A program made the position numbers and the translations under genes. Positions 26,940 through 34,661 of a DNA stretch of 64,000 nt are shown piece after piece; position 1 is the stretch's first letter, and each line of letters starts with the position of its first letter. This DNA is from Flavobacterium pisciphilum (GTDB taxonomy: Bacteria; Bacteroidota; Bacteroidia; Flavobacteriales; Flavobacteriaceae), in the NCBI RefSeq assembly GCF_020905345.1, contig NZ_JAJJMO010000001.1:1116001-1180000 (forward strand), written 5' to 3'. The notes under the pieces are model-generated. The model did no database searches and was not told the origin of the DNA. It saw nothing but the letters and a program-made list of their open reading frames with translations.

Positions 26940-27857
26940 ATGAGAACAAAATTATTTTCTTTCGTTTTGATGTTTACAGCTATAGTAAGTTACGCGCAAC
27001 AAGATGCACAATTTACACAATACATGTACAACACCATAAATATCAACCCTGCTTATGCTGGGTCGCGAGGAGCTCTAAGTATTTTTGGTTTATACCGTAC
27101 TCAATGGGTAGGACTTGATGGTGCGCCTGAGACTAGTAGTTTTTCGGTAAATACACCAATTAACAACAGTAATTTAGGTTTAGGAGTATCATTAGTTAAT
27201 GACAAAATTGGACCCACTAATGAGAATGATTTATCTGTAGACCTTTCTTATACTATACAAACATCTGTAAATTATAAACTTTCCTTTGGTATTAAAGCCA
27301 CTGGTAATTTATTCAATCTAGACATCAATAAATTAAATCCAGCGGATCAAGGCGATCCTCAATTTCAGAATTTCAATAGTGTCTTTAGACCAAATATTGG
27401 AGCTGGGGTTTATTATCACTCTGATAAAGCATACATTGGTTTATCGGTACCTAACTTTATCGAAACCAATCGCTATAATGATAATGATATTGCTATTTAT
27501 AAAGACAAAATCAATTATTATGTTATGGCGGGTTATGTTTTTGATTTGGATAAATATGAAGATATCAAATTTAAACCTGCTGTACTTGCCAAAGTAGTAG
27601 AAGGTGCACCATTACAAGTTGATGTTTCTGCCAATTTTATGTTCATCAATAAGTTTGTAGTTGGGATAGCCTACAGATGGAGTGCTTCATTAAGCGCTAT
27701 GGTTGGATTTCAAGTTAGCGATGGACTATATATCGGATATGGTTATGATCGAGAAACTACCAACTTAAACAACTATAATTCTGGCTCGCATGAAATATTC
27801 TTGCGCTATGAATTATTCAAAAACAACGGTAAAATTACAACCCCTCGTTTCTTCTAA
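26940..27857 (+). CDS. PorP/SprF-family T9SS membrane protein
   Basis: A 305-residue outer-membrane protein with signal peptide (FVLMFTAIVSYAQ) and the family opening QDAQFTQYMYNT-NINPAYAGSRG, followed by amphipathic beta strands to the C-terminal FLRYELF. SprF is needed to deliver the adhesin SprB to the surface through the T9SS in F. johnsoniae, and genes of this family typically follow the giant type B-sorted protein they serve. The arrangement here fits that pairing. Only 11 bp separate it from the OmpA-family gene. Confidence 0.93.
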   Translation: MRTKLFSFVLMFTAIVSYAQQDAQFTQYMYNTININPAYAGSRGALSIFGLYRTQWVGLDGAPETSSFSVNTPINNSNLGLGVSLVNDKIGPTNENDLSVDLSYTIQTSVNYKLSFGIKATGNLFNLDINKLNPADQGDPQFQNFNSVFRPNIGAGVYYHSDKAYIGLSVPNFIETNRYNDNDIAIYKDKINYYVMAGYVFDLDKYEDIKFKPAVLAKVVEGAPLQVDVSANFMFINKFVVGIAYRWSASLSAMVGFQVSDGLYIGYGYDRETTNLNNYNSGSHEIFLRYELFKNNGKITTPRFF

Positions 27858-27868
27858 AAATATTTATT

Positions 27869-29806
27869 ATGAAAAATTTTGCAATCCTATACATAACAAT
27901 AATAAGTGTTTTTTCATTAAACAGTTATTCGCAACAAGGCAAAATTGCTTCTGGAGACAAGAAGTATGACAACTATGCCTATATAGATGCTATTAAAACC
28001 TATGAACGTGTAGCCGAAAAAGGATACAAATCTGTAGATATGTTCAAAAAATTAGGCAACTCCTTTTACTTTAATTCTGAATTTGAAAAGGCTGCAAGAT
28101 GGTATGGTGAATTGTTTGCCATGAATACCGAGGTTGAACCTGAGTATTATTACCGATATGCACAATCATTAAAATCAACTGGAGATAATGCCAAAGCCAA
28201 TCAGATACTTGATTTATTTAATCAAAAATCAAAAAAAGATACGCGAGCCAAACTTTATCAAAATGACAAAGATTATCTGGAGCAAATCAAAGAAAACTCT
28301 GGACGTTATAAAATTGAAGATGCTGGTGTTAATAGCAAATACTCTGATTATGGAACGGCTTTTTATCTTAACAAAATAGTCTTTGCATCGGCTAGAGATA
28401 CAGGTAACTTTAACCAAAGAATACACAAATGGACTGGAGAGCACTTTACGAATCTGTATCAATCTGATCTTGATGCTGATTTCAATCCAAATGCTCCAAA
28501 AAAGTTTAAATCAAAAATAAATTCTAAATTTCACGAAGCTACTCCGGTTTTTACTAAAGATGGAAAAACGGTGTATTTTACAAGAAACAATTACATTGAT
28601 GGAAAAAAGGGAAAAGATGAAAATAAAATTACTTTAATAAAAATATACAAAGCTACACTGGTAAATGATAATTGGGATAATATAATGGAGGTTCCTTTTA
28701 ACAGCAACAATTACAGTACGGCACATCCTGCACTAAGCCCAGATGAAAAAACATTATATTTTGCATCTGATATGCCAGGGACTTTTGGACAATCGGATAT
28801 ATATAAAGTAACAATCAATAACAATGGTGGATTTGGTCCGCCAGAAAATTTAGGACCTGAAATTAATACTGAAGGGAAAGAAACTTTTCCTTTTGTAACC
28901 GATGAAAATGAAATTTATTTCTCATCTGATGGGCGTCCCGGCCTTGGGGGCTTAGATGTATTTGTTGCTAAAATAGCAACTGATGGCTCTATAAGTAATA
29001 TACAAAACGTGGGATCTGATATCAATTCTCCTCAGGATGATTTTGCCTATATTATTGATACCAAATCCCGAAGAGGATTCTTTACATCAAACAAACAAGG
29101 AGGACAAGGATCTGACGATATCTATAAATTCCTTGAAACTAGAAGATTGGCTTGTGTTCAGGAATTATATGGTACTATAACCGATTTAGCTACTGGAGAG
29201 GTTTTACCTAACGCTAAACTGACCTTATATGACAATAACTTTAATATTGTAAAAACAGGTTATTCGGATCAAAATGGAAATTATACCTTCCCTGTAGAAT
29301 GTGGTTTAACATACAATCTTAGAGCCGAAAAAGAAAAATATACAACCAAGGAACAAAACGTAGTTATTTTAAAAGAAAATGGAAGAACTCAGTTATCTAT
29401 TGCTCTTGAAAAATCTGAATGCGTGGTAACAATTGGTGATGATTTAGGCAAATGTTTTGGTATCAAAATGATTTACTTCGATTTAGATAAATCAAACATT
29501 CGTCAAGAAGCAGCTCTGGATTTAGAGAAAATCTTAGATGTTTTAAAACAATATCCAACTATGAAACTGGATATCCGCTCGCACACTGATAGTCGTGCAA
29601 CTCATAAATACAATGAAGCTTTATCTGATAGAAGAGCTAAATCAACTATAAAATGGTTGGTTCAAAATGGTGTTGCTCCAAACAGATTAACTGGTAAAGG
29701 TTATGGAGAAACGCAGCTTGTTAATGGTTGCTCTGATGGAGTTAAATGTACCGAAGAACAACATCAAATGAACAGACGAAGCGAATTTATAATTACAGCA
29801 TTATAA
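27869..29806 (+). CDS. OmpA-family protein with TPR-like, PD40 and carboxypeptidase-regulatory-like domains
   Basis: 645 residues: signal peptide (to NSYSQ), TPR-like helices (~30-110), WD40/PD40 beta-propeller blades (~160-425, e.g. AHPALSPDEKTLYFASD and FPFVTDENEIYFSSDG), a carboxypeptidase-regulatory-like beta-sandwich (~430-515, YGTITDLATGEVLPNAKL) and a C-terminal OmpA peptidoglycan-binding domain (~530-645, SHTDSRATHKYNEALSDRRA). This composition is common in T9SS adhesin operons, where it probably anchors the outer-membrane complex to peptidoglycan. It ends the adhesin operon. Confidence 0.92.
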   Translation: MKNFAILYITIISVFSLNSYSQQGKIASGDKKYDNYAYIDAIKTYERVAEKGYKSVDMFKKLGNSFYFNSEFEKAARWYGELFAMNTEVEPEYYYRYAQSLKSTGDNAKANQILDLFNQKSKKDTRAKLYQNDKDYLEQIKENSGRYKIEDAGVNSKYSDYGTAFYLNKIVFASARDTGNFNQRIHKWTGEHFTNLYQSDLDADFNPNAPKKFKSKINSKFHEATPVFTKDGKTVYFTRNNYIDGKKGKDENKITLIKIYKATLVNDNWDNIMEVPFNSNNYSTAHPALSPDEKTLYFASDMPGTFGQSDIYKVTINNNGGFGPPENLGPEINTEGKETFPFVTDENEIYFSSDGRPGLGGLDVFVAKIATDGSISNIQNVGSDINSPQDDFAYIIDTKSRRGFFTSNKQGGQGSDDIYKFLETRRLACVQELYGTITDLATGEVLPNAKLTLYDNNFNIVKTGYSDQNGNYTFPVECGLTYNLRAEKEKYTTKEQNVVILKENGRTQLSIALEKSECVVTIGDDLGKCFGIKMIYFDLDKSNIRQEAALDLEKILDVLKQYPTMKLDIRSHTDSRATHKYNEALSDRRAKSTIKWLVQNGVAPNRLTGKGYGETQLVNGCSDGVKCTEEQHQMNRRSEFIITAL

Positions 29807-29846
29807 CAAAATAAAAACCAAAGAACGTTATCTTTAAACAAATAGA

Positions 29847-29888
29847 AAACCAAAAACCAGTGAAATTAACTTCACTGGTTTTTGGTTT
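29847..29888 (+). terminator. Strong hairpin terminator after the adhesin operon
   Basis: An 18-bp perfect stem (AAACCAAAAACCAGTGAA with its complement) closes a 6-nt ATTAAC loop 40 nt after the OmpA-family stop. The right arm is T-rich (GGTTTTTGGTTT). Confidence 0.75.
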
Positions 29889-29964
29889 ATAAACATATTC
29901 ATAATCCATTAATTCCCTTTTTAAAAGACAATAAATTGATCTTAGAGTAATCATTTAAATAAAA

Positions 29965-29990
29965 AAAAGCTGTCAACAAGGACAGCTTTT
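29965..29990. terminator. Second hairpin in the convergent intergenic region
   Basis: AAAAGCTGTC and GACAGCTTTT form a perfect 10-bp stem around AACAAG, with A and T tracts on both sides. It works on either strand. Confidence 0.65.
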
Positions 29991-30003
29991 ACACTACAAA
30001 TTA

Positions 30004-30035
30004 AATAGCCGTTATTAATAAAAATAACGGCTATT
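30004..30035. terminator. Third hairpin, before the CAP lipoprotein stop
   Basis: AATAGCCGTTATT and AATAACGGCTATT form a perfect 13-bp stem around AATAAA. It lies 80 nt beyond the stop of the minus-strand CAP gene and can end its transcript. Confidence 0.6.
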
Positions 30036-30114
30036 AACCTCAACTTAAATAAACCAGTAACATAAAAAGGGTTCTTCTATATCTATTTCTCTTATCTAAA
30101 AAAATAGATTCAAA

Positions 30115-30624
30115 TTATATTTTTGCGAAAATATTAGTATAATATTTTCTTCCATTTTCAGGATCTATCTTTATTGCCATACCAAAATGTGTATAATCAC
30201 CTTCGATATTTTTTTTATGTCCAGCACTTGCTAACCATGCTTTTAATACAGCCTCAGGTGTATTATAATTATAAGCTACATTCTCACCAACTTTTATCGC
30301 TCCTAAAACTTTAATTATGTTTTCTGAACGAGCAACAAAATCATCATGATTAACTACATTATTAGCAATCATATACATATCATGTTCTTCTGATTTAAAA
30401 GAAATATGATTTATTGCTTTCAATTCATTTAATCCAACACTAACTCTATAATCATTAATCAATTTCATTGTCTCAAGTTCCGATTGATTATAGGTATAGT
30501 TGGTAACAACTCCTGAAGAAACACCCGATTCTTGTTCTGAGCCTGAATCAACCGAATCAGACGCGCAAGAATTCATAGTAAAAACAATTACTATCAGCGA
30601 TAGGATATGAATTTTTAGTTTCAT
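30115..30624 (-). CDS. CAP/SCP-domain lipoprotein
   Basis: A 169-residue lipoprotein: signal sequence with lipobox NSC-A (Cys19), a Ser/Glu-rich linker, then a CAP domain (~48-168). The domain opens NQSELETMKLINDYRVSVGLNELK and has the two conserved histidine regions, SEEHDMYMI and VNHDDF, followed by GENVAYNY and the terminal GHKKNIEGDYTHFGMAI. The function of bacterial CAP proteins is poorly known. The lipid anchor implies envelope location. Confidence 0.87.
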   Translation of the reverse strand: MKLKIHILSLIVIVFTMNSCASDSVDSGSEQESGVSSGVVTNYTYNQSELETMKLINDYRVSVGLNELKAINHISFKSEEHDMYMIANNVVNHDDFVARSENIIKVLGAIKVGENVAYNYNTPEAVLKAWLASAGHKKNIEGDYTHFGMAIKIDPENGRKYYTNIFAKI

Positions 30625-30795
30625 AAATCAGTAAGTTTAAGTTTAAAGTAGATTGTGGGGCAAACTCTTTAAAATGGTATTTTTATAAAATTTGTTTCTT
30701 ATTATTAGTTAAATCTACATATTTTATCGTTAAACTACCAAAAAAAACCGATGAACTACATCATAAAACTTTTTTTAAATGTATTTTTCTTACAA

Positions 30796-31452
30796 TCAAG
30801 ACGAAAGTCGCTCAATTTTCCATGAATAATCATCTTGAACAACGTATCTAATTCTATCATGTAACCGATTTGGTCTTCCTTGCCAAAACTCAACCTCAAC
30901 TGGAGTAACAAGAAAACCACCCCAATGTTTAGGTCTTGGAATTGCCTTTCCTTCAAATTCTTTCTCCAATACTTTTAAGTTCTCTTCTAGAAATGTGCGT
31001 GATGGAATCACCTCGCTCTGATTAGAAACAATAGCTCCTAGTTTACTCCCATCAGGTCTTGAATCAAAATAACCATCAGAAACTGACTCTGATGTTTTGG
31101 CAGCAACACCTTTAATAATTACCTGACGCTCAGAATTAGGCCAAAAAAAAGACAAACAAACATGTGGGTTATTTTGTATTGCTTTTCCTTTTTCAGAATT
31201 ATAATTAGTATAAAAAATAAAGCCTTCCTCTGAGAATTTTTTCAATAAAACAACTCTCGATTTCGGAAAACCATCTAATCCTATTGTAGATACTGTCATA
31301 GCATTTACTTCATCTACACCTCCAAAGTCTTCTACTTCATGAAACCATCTATTAAAAAGATTAATTGGATCTTCTGGAATAGTAGTTTCTAGTAATTCAC
31401 TTTTCTCGTAGGATTTTCTATAATTACTTAAATCATTCATTTTTTTAGACAT
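30796..31452 (-). CDS. pdxH: Pyridoxamine/pyridoxine 5'-phosphate oxidase
   Basis: 218 residues, the standard PdxH length. It makes pyridoxal 5'-phosphate with FMN and oxygen. The FMN-binding run SRVVLLKKF, the conserved YTNYNSEKGKAIQNNPH and the C-terminal FWQGRPNRLHDR substrate motif are all present. The start MSKKMNDL has a second candidate ATG 4 codons on (MNDLSNY). It is followed at 91 bp upstream by rnz on the same strand. Confidence 0.95.
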   Translation of the reverse strand: MSKKMNDLSNYRKSYEKSELLETTIPEDPINLFNRWFHEVEDFGGVDEVNAMTVSTIGLDGFPKSRVVLLKKFSEEGFIFYTNYNSEKGKAIQNNPHVCLSFFWPNSERQVIIKGVAAKTSESVSDGYFDSRPDGSKLGAIVSNQSEVIPSRTFLEENLKVLEKEFEGKAIPRPKHWGGFLVTPVEVEFWQGRPNRLHDRIRYVVQDDYSWKIERLSS

Positions 31453-31543
31453 TTTAGATTGTAGATTTTAGAATCCTTAAAATTAGGATTTAGGTTATTT
31501 AATTCTTAGAAACTTAGCTTCTCAAAATCTTAGAGCCTCTATA

Positions 31544-32449
31544 TTAAAACTCAAAACTTTTCCCATCATCAGCCAATAAGACGTTTGGAAAAATAGTTTC
31601 TGCTTCTTCTTTAAACAATTCGATACTTTCATATCTAGTTGAATAATGCCCCAATACCAATTGTTTTGCATTGGCCTTTAACGCTATTGTAGCAGCTTCT
31701 TTGGCAGTTGAATGTAGTGTTTTCAAAGCAAGGCTTTCTTCAGATTGTAAAAAGGTACTTTCATGATACAGCACATCTACATTTTCTATAATAGGAATTA
31801 CAGCTTCATGATAAACCGTATCTGAGCAAAACGCATAACTTTTGGGTGGCAAAGGATCCAATGATAACTTTTCATTTGTAATGATTGTTCCATCATCCAA
31901 AGTTACATCTCCCCCATTTTTTATTTTTTGAAAATAACAAGTATCAATATTATAATGCTGAACTGCATCAATATCTAATTTTCTTTCACTTAGTTTCTCT
32001 TGAAATAAAAAGCCGTTGGTATATACTCGATGCTTTAATGGTATTGTAGTTACAATAACCTTTTGATCTTCAAAAACAACTTCGCTATTATCAGATTCTA
32101 ACTCATGAAAAAACAAACCATAGTTTGTCCATGAACTAGATAATTTTAGTTGTAGTAATATAATTTCTTTAATACCTTTTGGTCCATGGATATGCAAATC
32201 TGTTGTTCTGCCCAAAAGACTAAATGTAGATATTAATCCAATTAGACCAAAGAAATGATCCCCGTGTAAATGCGAAATAAAAACATGATTAATTTTAGAG
32301 AATTTTACTTTGTTTTTACGCAATTGCACCTGAGTACCTTCTCCACAATCAATAAGAAACAATCTGTTCTTAATTTCTAATAGCTGAGAAGTTGGATTTG
32401 TAAGTGTTCTTGGAGTGGCGGCATAACAGCCTAATATTGTTAATTTCAA
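31544..32449 (-). CDS. rnz: Ribonuclease Z
   Basis: A 301-residue metallo-beta-lactamase-fold endonuclease that trims tRNA 3' ends. The zinc motif HLHGDH (residues ~61-66) is followed by FGLIGLI. Further ligands lie in FCSDT and LGHYSTRY near the C-terminus. It has the long-form substrate arm region and an N-terminal LLEIKNRLFLIDCGEGTQ typical of the short RNase Z class. It ends the pyrR-pyrB-STAS-like-rnz strand run, although a 99-bp gap separates it from the gene before. Confidence 0.95.
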   Translation of the reverse strand: MKLTILGCYAATPRTLTNPTSQLLEIKNRLFLIDCGEGTQVQLRKNKVKFSKINHVFISHLHGDHFFGLIGLISTFSLLGRTTDLHIHGPKGIKEIILLQLKLSSSWTNYGLFFHELESDNSEVVFEDQKVIVTTIPLKHRVYTNGFLFQEKLSERKLDIDAVQHYNIDTCYFQKIKNGGDVTLDDGTIITNEKLSLDPLPPKSYAFCSDTVYHEAVIPIIENVDVLYHESTFLQSEESLALKTLHSTAKEAATIALKANAKQLVLGHYSTRYESIELFKEEAETIFPNVLLADDGKSFEF

Positions 32450-32548
32450 TTTTATGTTTGTTTATTCGTTTATTTGGTAAATTGGCTAATCGCTCAAGAT
32501 TAAAACAGCAAAGTAAATCAATTAAACAGTCAAAAAATTAACCTATTT

Positions 32549-32881
32549 TTAGAATCCTAAATCTCTTTCGATTTCATCCATTTCTATTATATCATGTGCC
32601 TCTAAAATCGAAGGAACAACAATTAAAGCATTTGGTACTGCATTGTAATCTATATCTGAAACTACAATTACAAAAGATTTTTTAGCTTTTTTATATTGTT
32701 TTGAAAGAGGCAATAATAATTTAATATCGTTTATAGTCAAATCTTTATGAGCTAACAAATCGATAATAATATTATAATTTTCGAAGGTTTTAAACTGCTG
32801 CGTGATTTTATCCAGAAAAGAAGTAAAATCTCCCTGAGTATCTTTAATTATTGTTGTATGTCCTTTTTGATCTACTTTCAT
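32549..32881 (-). CDS. Small STAS-like conserved protein next to rnz
   Basis: 110 residues from the ATG at 32881 (MKVDQKGHTTIIKDTQGDF); an upstream in-frame ATG at 32953 would add 24 poorly conserved residues and begin 1 nt after pyrB. The alternating strand-helix pattern (YNIIIDLLAHKDL, KKSFVIVVSDIDY, NALIVVPSILEAHDIIEMDEIERDLGF) suggests a STAS or similar small alpha/beta fold. Members commonly sit beside rnz in Flavobacteria. The function is unknown. Confidence 0.75.
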   Translation of the reverse strand: MKVDQKGHTTIIKDTQGDFTSFLDKITQQFKTFENYNIIIDLLAHKDLTINDIKLLLPLSKQYKKAKKSFVIVVSDIDYNAVPNALIVVPSILEAHDIIEMDEIERDLGF

Positions 32882-32954
32882 TTTTTCACTTGCTTTACAT
32901 TCATTAATCCTTAAATATATCTTTGGAACAACGAAGGTAGTTTCTTTTTGCAAT

Positions 32955-33881
32955 TTATTGGATTTTTGAAGCCAAAAGATAAATAACTGCCATACGAACA
33001 GCTACTCCATTTTCGACTTGATTTAAAATAACCGAATGTTCTGAGTCAGCTACTTCAGATGTTATCTCTACTCCCCTATTTATTGGTCCAGGGTGCATAA
33101 TTACAATCTCTTTATTTAGAGAATCTAATAATGCTTTATCTACTCCATATTGTTGCGAATACTCTCTTGTTGAAGGAAAGAAATTCACATCCATTCTTTC
33201 ATTTTGTACACGTAGCATATTAGCAACATCACACCATTCTAATGCTTTACGTAAATTAGGCTCTACTGTAACTCCTAGCGATTCAATATATCTAGGAATT
33301 AATGTCTTTGGTCCACATACTTTTACTTCAGCTCCTTGCATTTTCAAAGCATAAATATTAGACAACGCAACTCTTGAGTGCAAAATATCTCCAACGATTA
33401 CAACTTTCTTTCCAGCTACATCCCCTAGTCTTTCTCTAATAGAATAGCTATCTAATAATGCTTGAGTTGGATGTTCGTGTGCTCCATCTCCTGCATTAAC
33501 AATACTAGCCTTTACATTTTTGGATAAAAAATAAGCTGCTCCAGGATTTGCATGACGCATAACAACCATATCCACTTTCATAGAAAGGATGTTATTTACT
33601 GTATCAATAAGTGTCTCTCCTTTTTTAACTGATGATTGTGCTGCCGAAAAACTAATAACATCGGCTGATAATCTTTTTTGTGCTAGCTCAAATGAAAGTT
33701 TTGTTCTTGTACTGTTTTCAAAAAATATATTGGCAATCGTAATATCTCTTAACGAAGGAACTTTTTTAATTGGTCGATTAATAACTTCCTTAAAATGATC
33801 GGCAGTTTCAAAAATTAGGTTAATATCATTCTCGTTGATATACTTTATTCCTAACAAATGATTTACGCTTAATTCTTTCAT
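32955..33881 (-). CDS. pyrB: Aspartate carbamoyltransferase catalytic subunit
   Basis: 308 residues, the standard PyrB length. It joins carbamoyl phosphate to aspartate in pyrimidine synthesis. The carbamoyl phosphate loop STRTKLSFE (residues ~56-64), HPTQALLD and HPGPINRGVEI are all present. No pyrI is adjacent, so a simple trimer is likely. It is 53 bp downstream of pyrR on the same strand. Confidence 0.96.
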   Translation of the reverse strand: MKELSVNHLLGIKYINENDINLIFETADHFKEVINRPIKKVPSLRDITIANIFFENSTRTKLSFELAQKRLSADVISFSAAQSSVKKGETLIDTVNNILSMKVDMVVMRHANPGAAYFLSKNVKASIVNAGDGAHEHPTQALLDSYSIRERLGDVAGKKVVIVGDILHSRVALSNIYALKMQGAEVKVCGPKTLIPRYIESLGVTVEPNLRKALEWCDVANMLRVQNERMDVNFFPSTREYSQQYGVDKALLDSLNKEIVIMHPGPINRGVEITSEVADSEHSVILNQVENGVAVRMAVIYLLASKIQ

Positions 33882-33934
33882 TTTCTTTTACGATTATTAT
33901 TTTTGAATGGTTGACTTTTAATGAATTTGTCTGT

Positions 33935-34474
33935 TTAACTAGTTATCAAATAAACAACATCTTCACCATCATTTTCTTTCCAACTCACAATCACTTTTTC
34001 ATTATTGATAGCATCTACCTGTCTGCCGCGATAATCGGGTTGTATTGGTAAATGTCGGCTAAAACGCCTGTCGATTAACACCAATAATTCAATTTCTGCA
34101 GGTCGCCCAAAAGATTGAATAGCTGTTAATGCTGATCGAATACTTCGTCCTGTGAATAAAACATCATCTATGAAAATGACTTTTTTATCCTCTACTATAA
34201 AATTGATTTGGGTTTTATTAGCTTCTAATGGTTTATCTGTTCTTCGGAAATCATCTCTAAAAAAAGTAATATCCAAATAACCCAACGTAATCTCGGGTGT
34301 ATTGTATTCTTTTTCTAATAATTCTTTCAATCGTTCTGCCAGGTAGACACCTCTAGGCTGTATTCCTACCAAAATCGTATCTGAAAAATCAAGATGCTTT
34401 TCTATCAATTGACAGGCCAAACGATGTAATATGATAGTAACTTCTTTTGAATTAAGTAATACTTTTTGACTCAT
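33935..34474 (-). CDS. pyrR: Bifunctional pyr operon regulator / uracil phosphoribosyltransferase
   Basis: 179 residues from the ATG at 34474 (MSQKVLLNSKEV); the longer frame from 34579 adds an unconserved, unlikely leader. The PRPP-binding loop FIDDVLFTGRSIRSAL and the PRGVYLA segment near residue 47 mark the PyrR family. In Firmicutes it controls pyr mRNA by attenuation; in this phylum regulation is unproven. It precedes pyrB directly. Confidence 0.93.
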   Translation of the reverse strand: MSQKVLLNSKEVTIILHRLACQLIEKHLDFSDTILVGIQPRGVYLAERLKELLEKEYNTPEITLGYLDITFFRDDFRRTDKPLEANKTQINFIVEDKKVIFIDDVLFTGRSIRSALTAIQSFGRPAEIELLVLIDRRFSRHLPIQPDYRGRQVDAINNEKVIVSWKENDGEDVVYLITS

Positions 34475-34603
34475 AGTAAAGTGTAGTGTTTGGTTGGGCA
34501 AAAGTACAATAATTTTATGAATCTTATGTTTTGATTGTTTGAAAAATAAAATATCTATTGTTATACCTATAAAACACAATTCTTAACTTACTCTATATAA
34601 ACA

Positions 34604-34633
34604 AAAAAGCCTCTGCAGTTGCAGAAGCTTTTT
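34604..34633 (-). terminator. Hairpin terminator of the metallophosphatase gene
   Basis: On the minus strand AAAAAGCTTCTGCA pairs with TGCAGAGGCTTTTT around AC, with one mismatch, ending in a T-tract 28 nt after the stop. Confidence 0.75.
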
Positions 34634-34661
34634 AAACTAAATAATTTTATTGGCTCTCTAA

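Noticed and set aside
32882..32953. Upstream start for the STAS-like gene
   Set aside because: It would begin 1 nt after pyrB, and its 24 residues are charged and irregular, unlike the well-formed start MKVDQKGHTT; not fully excluded.
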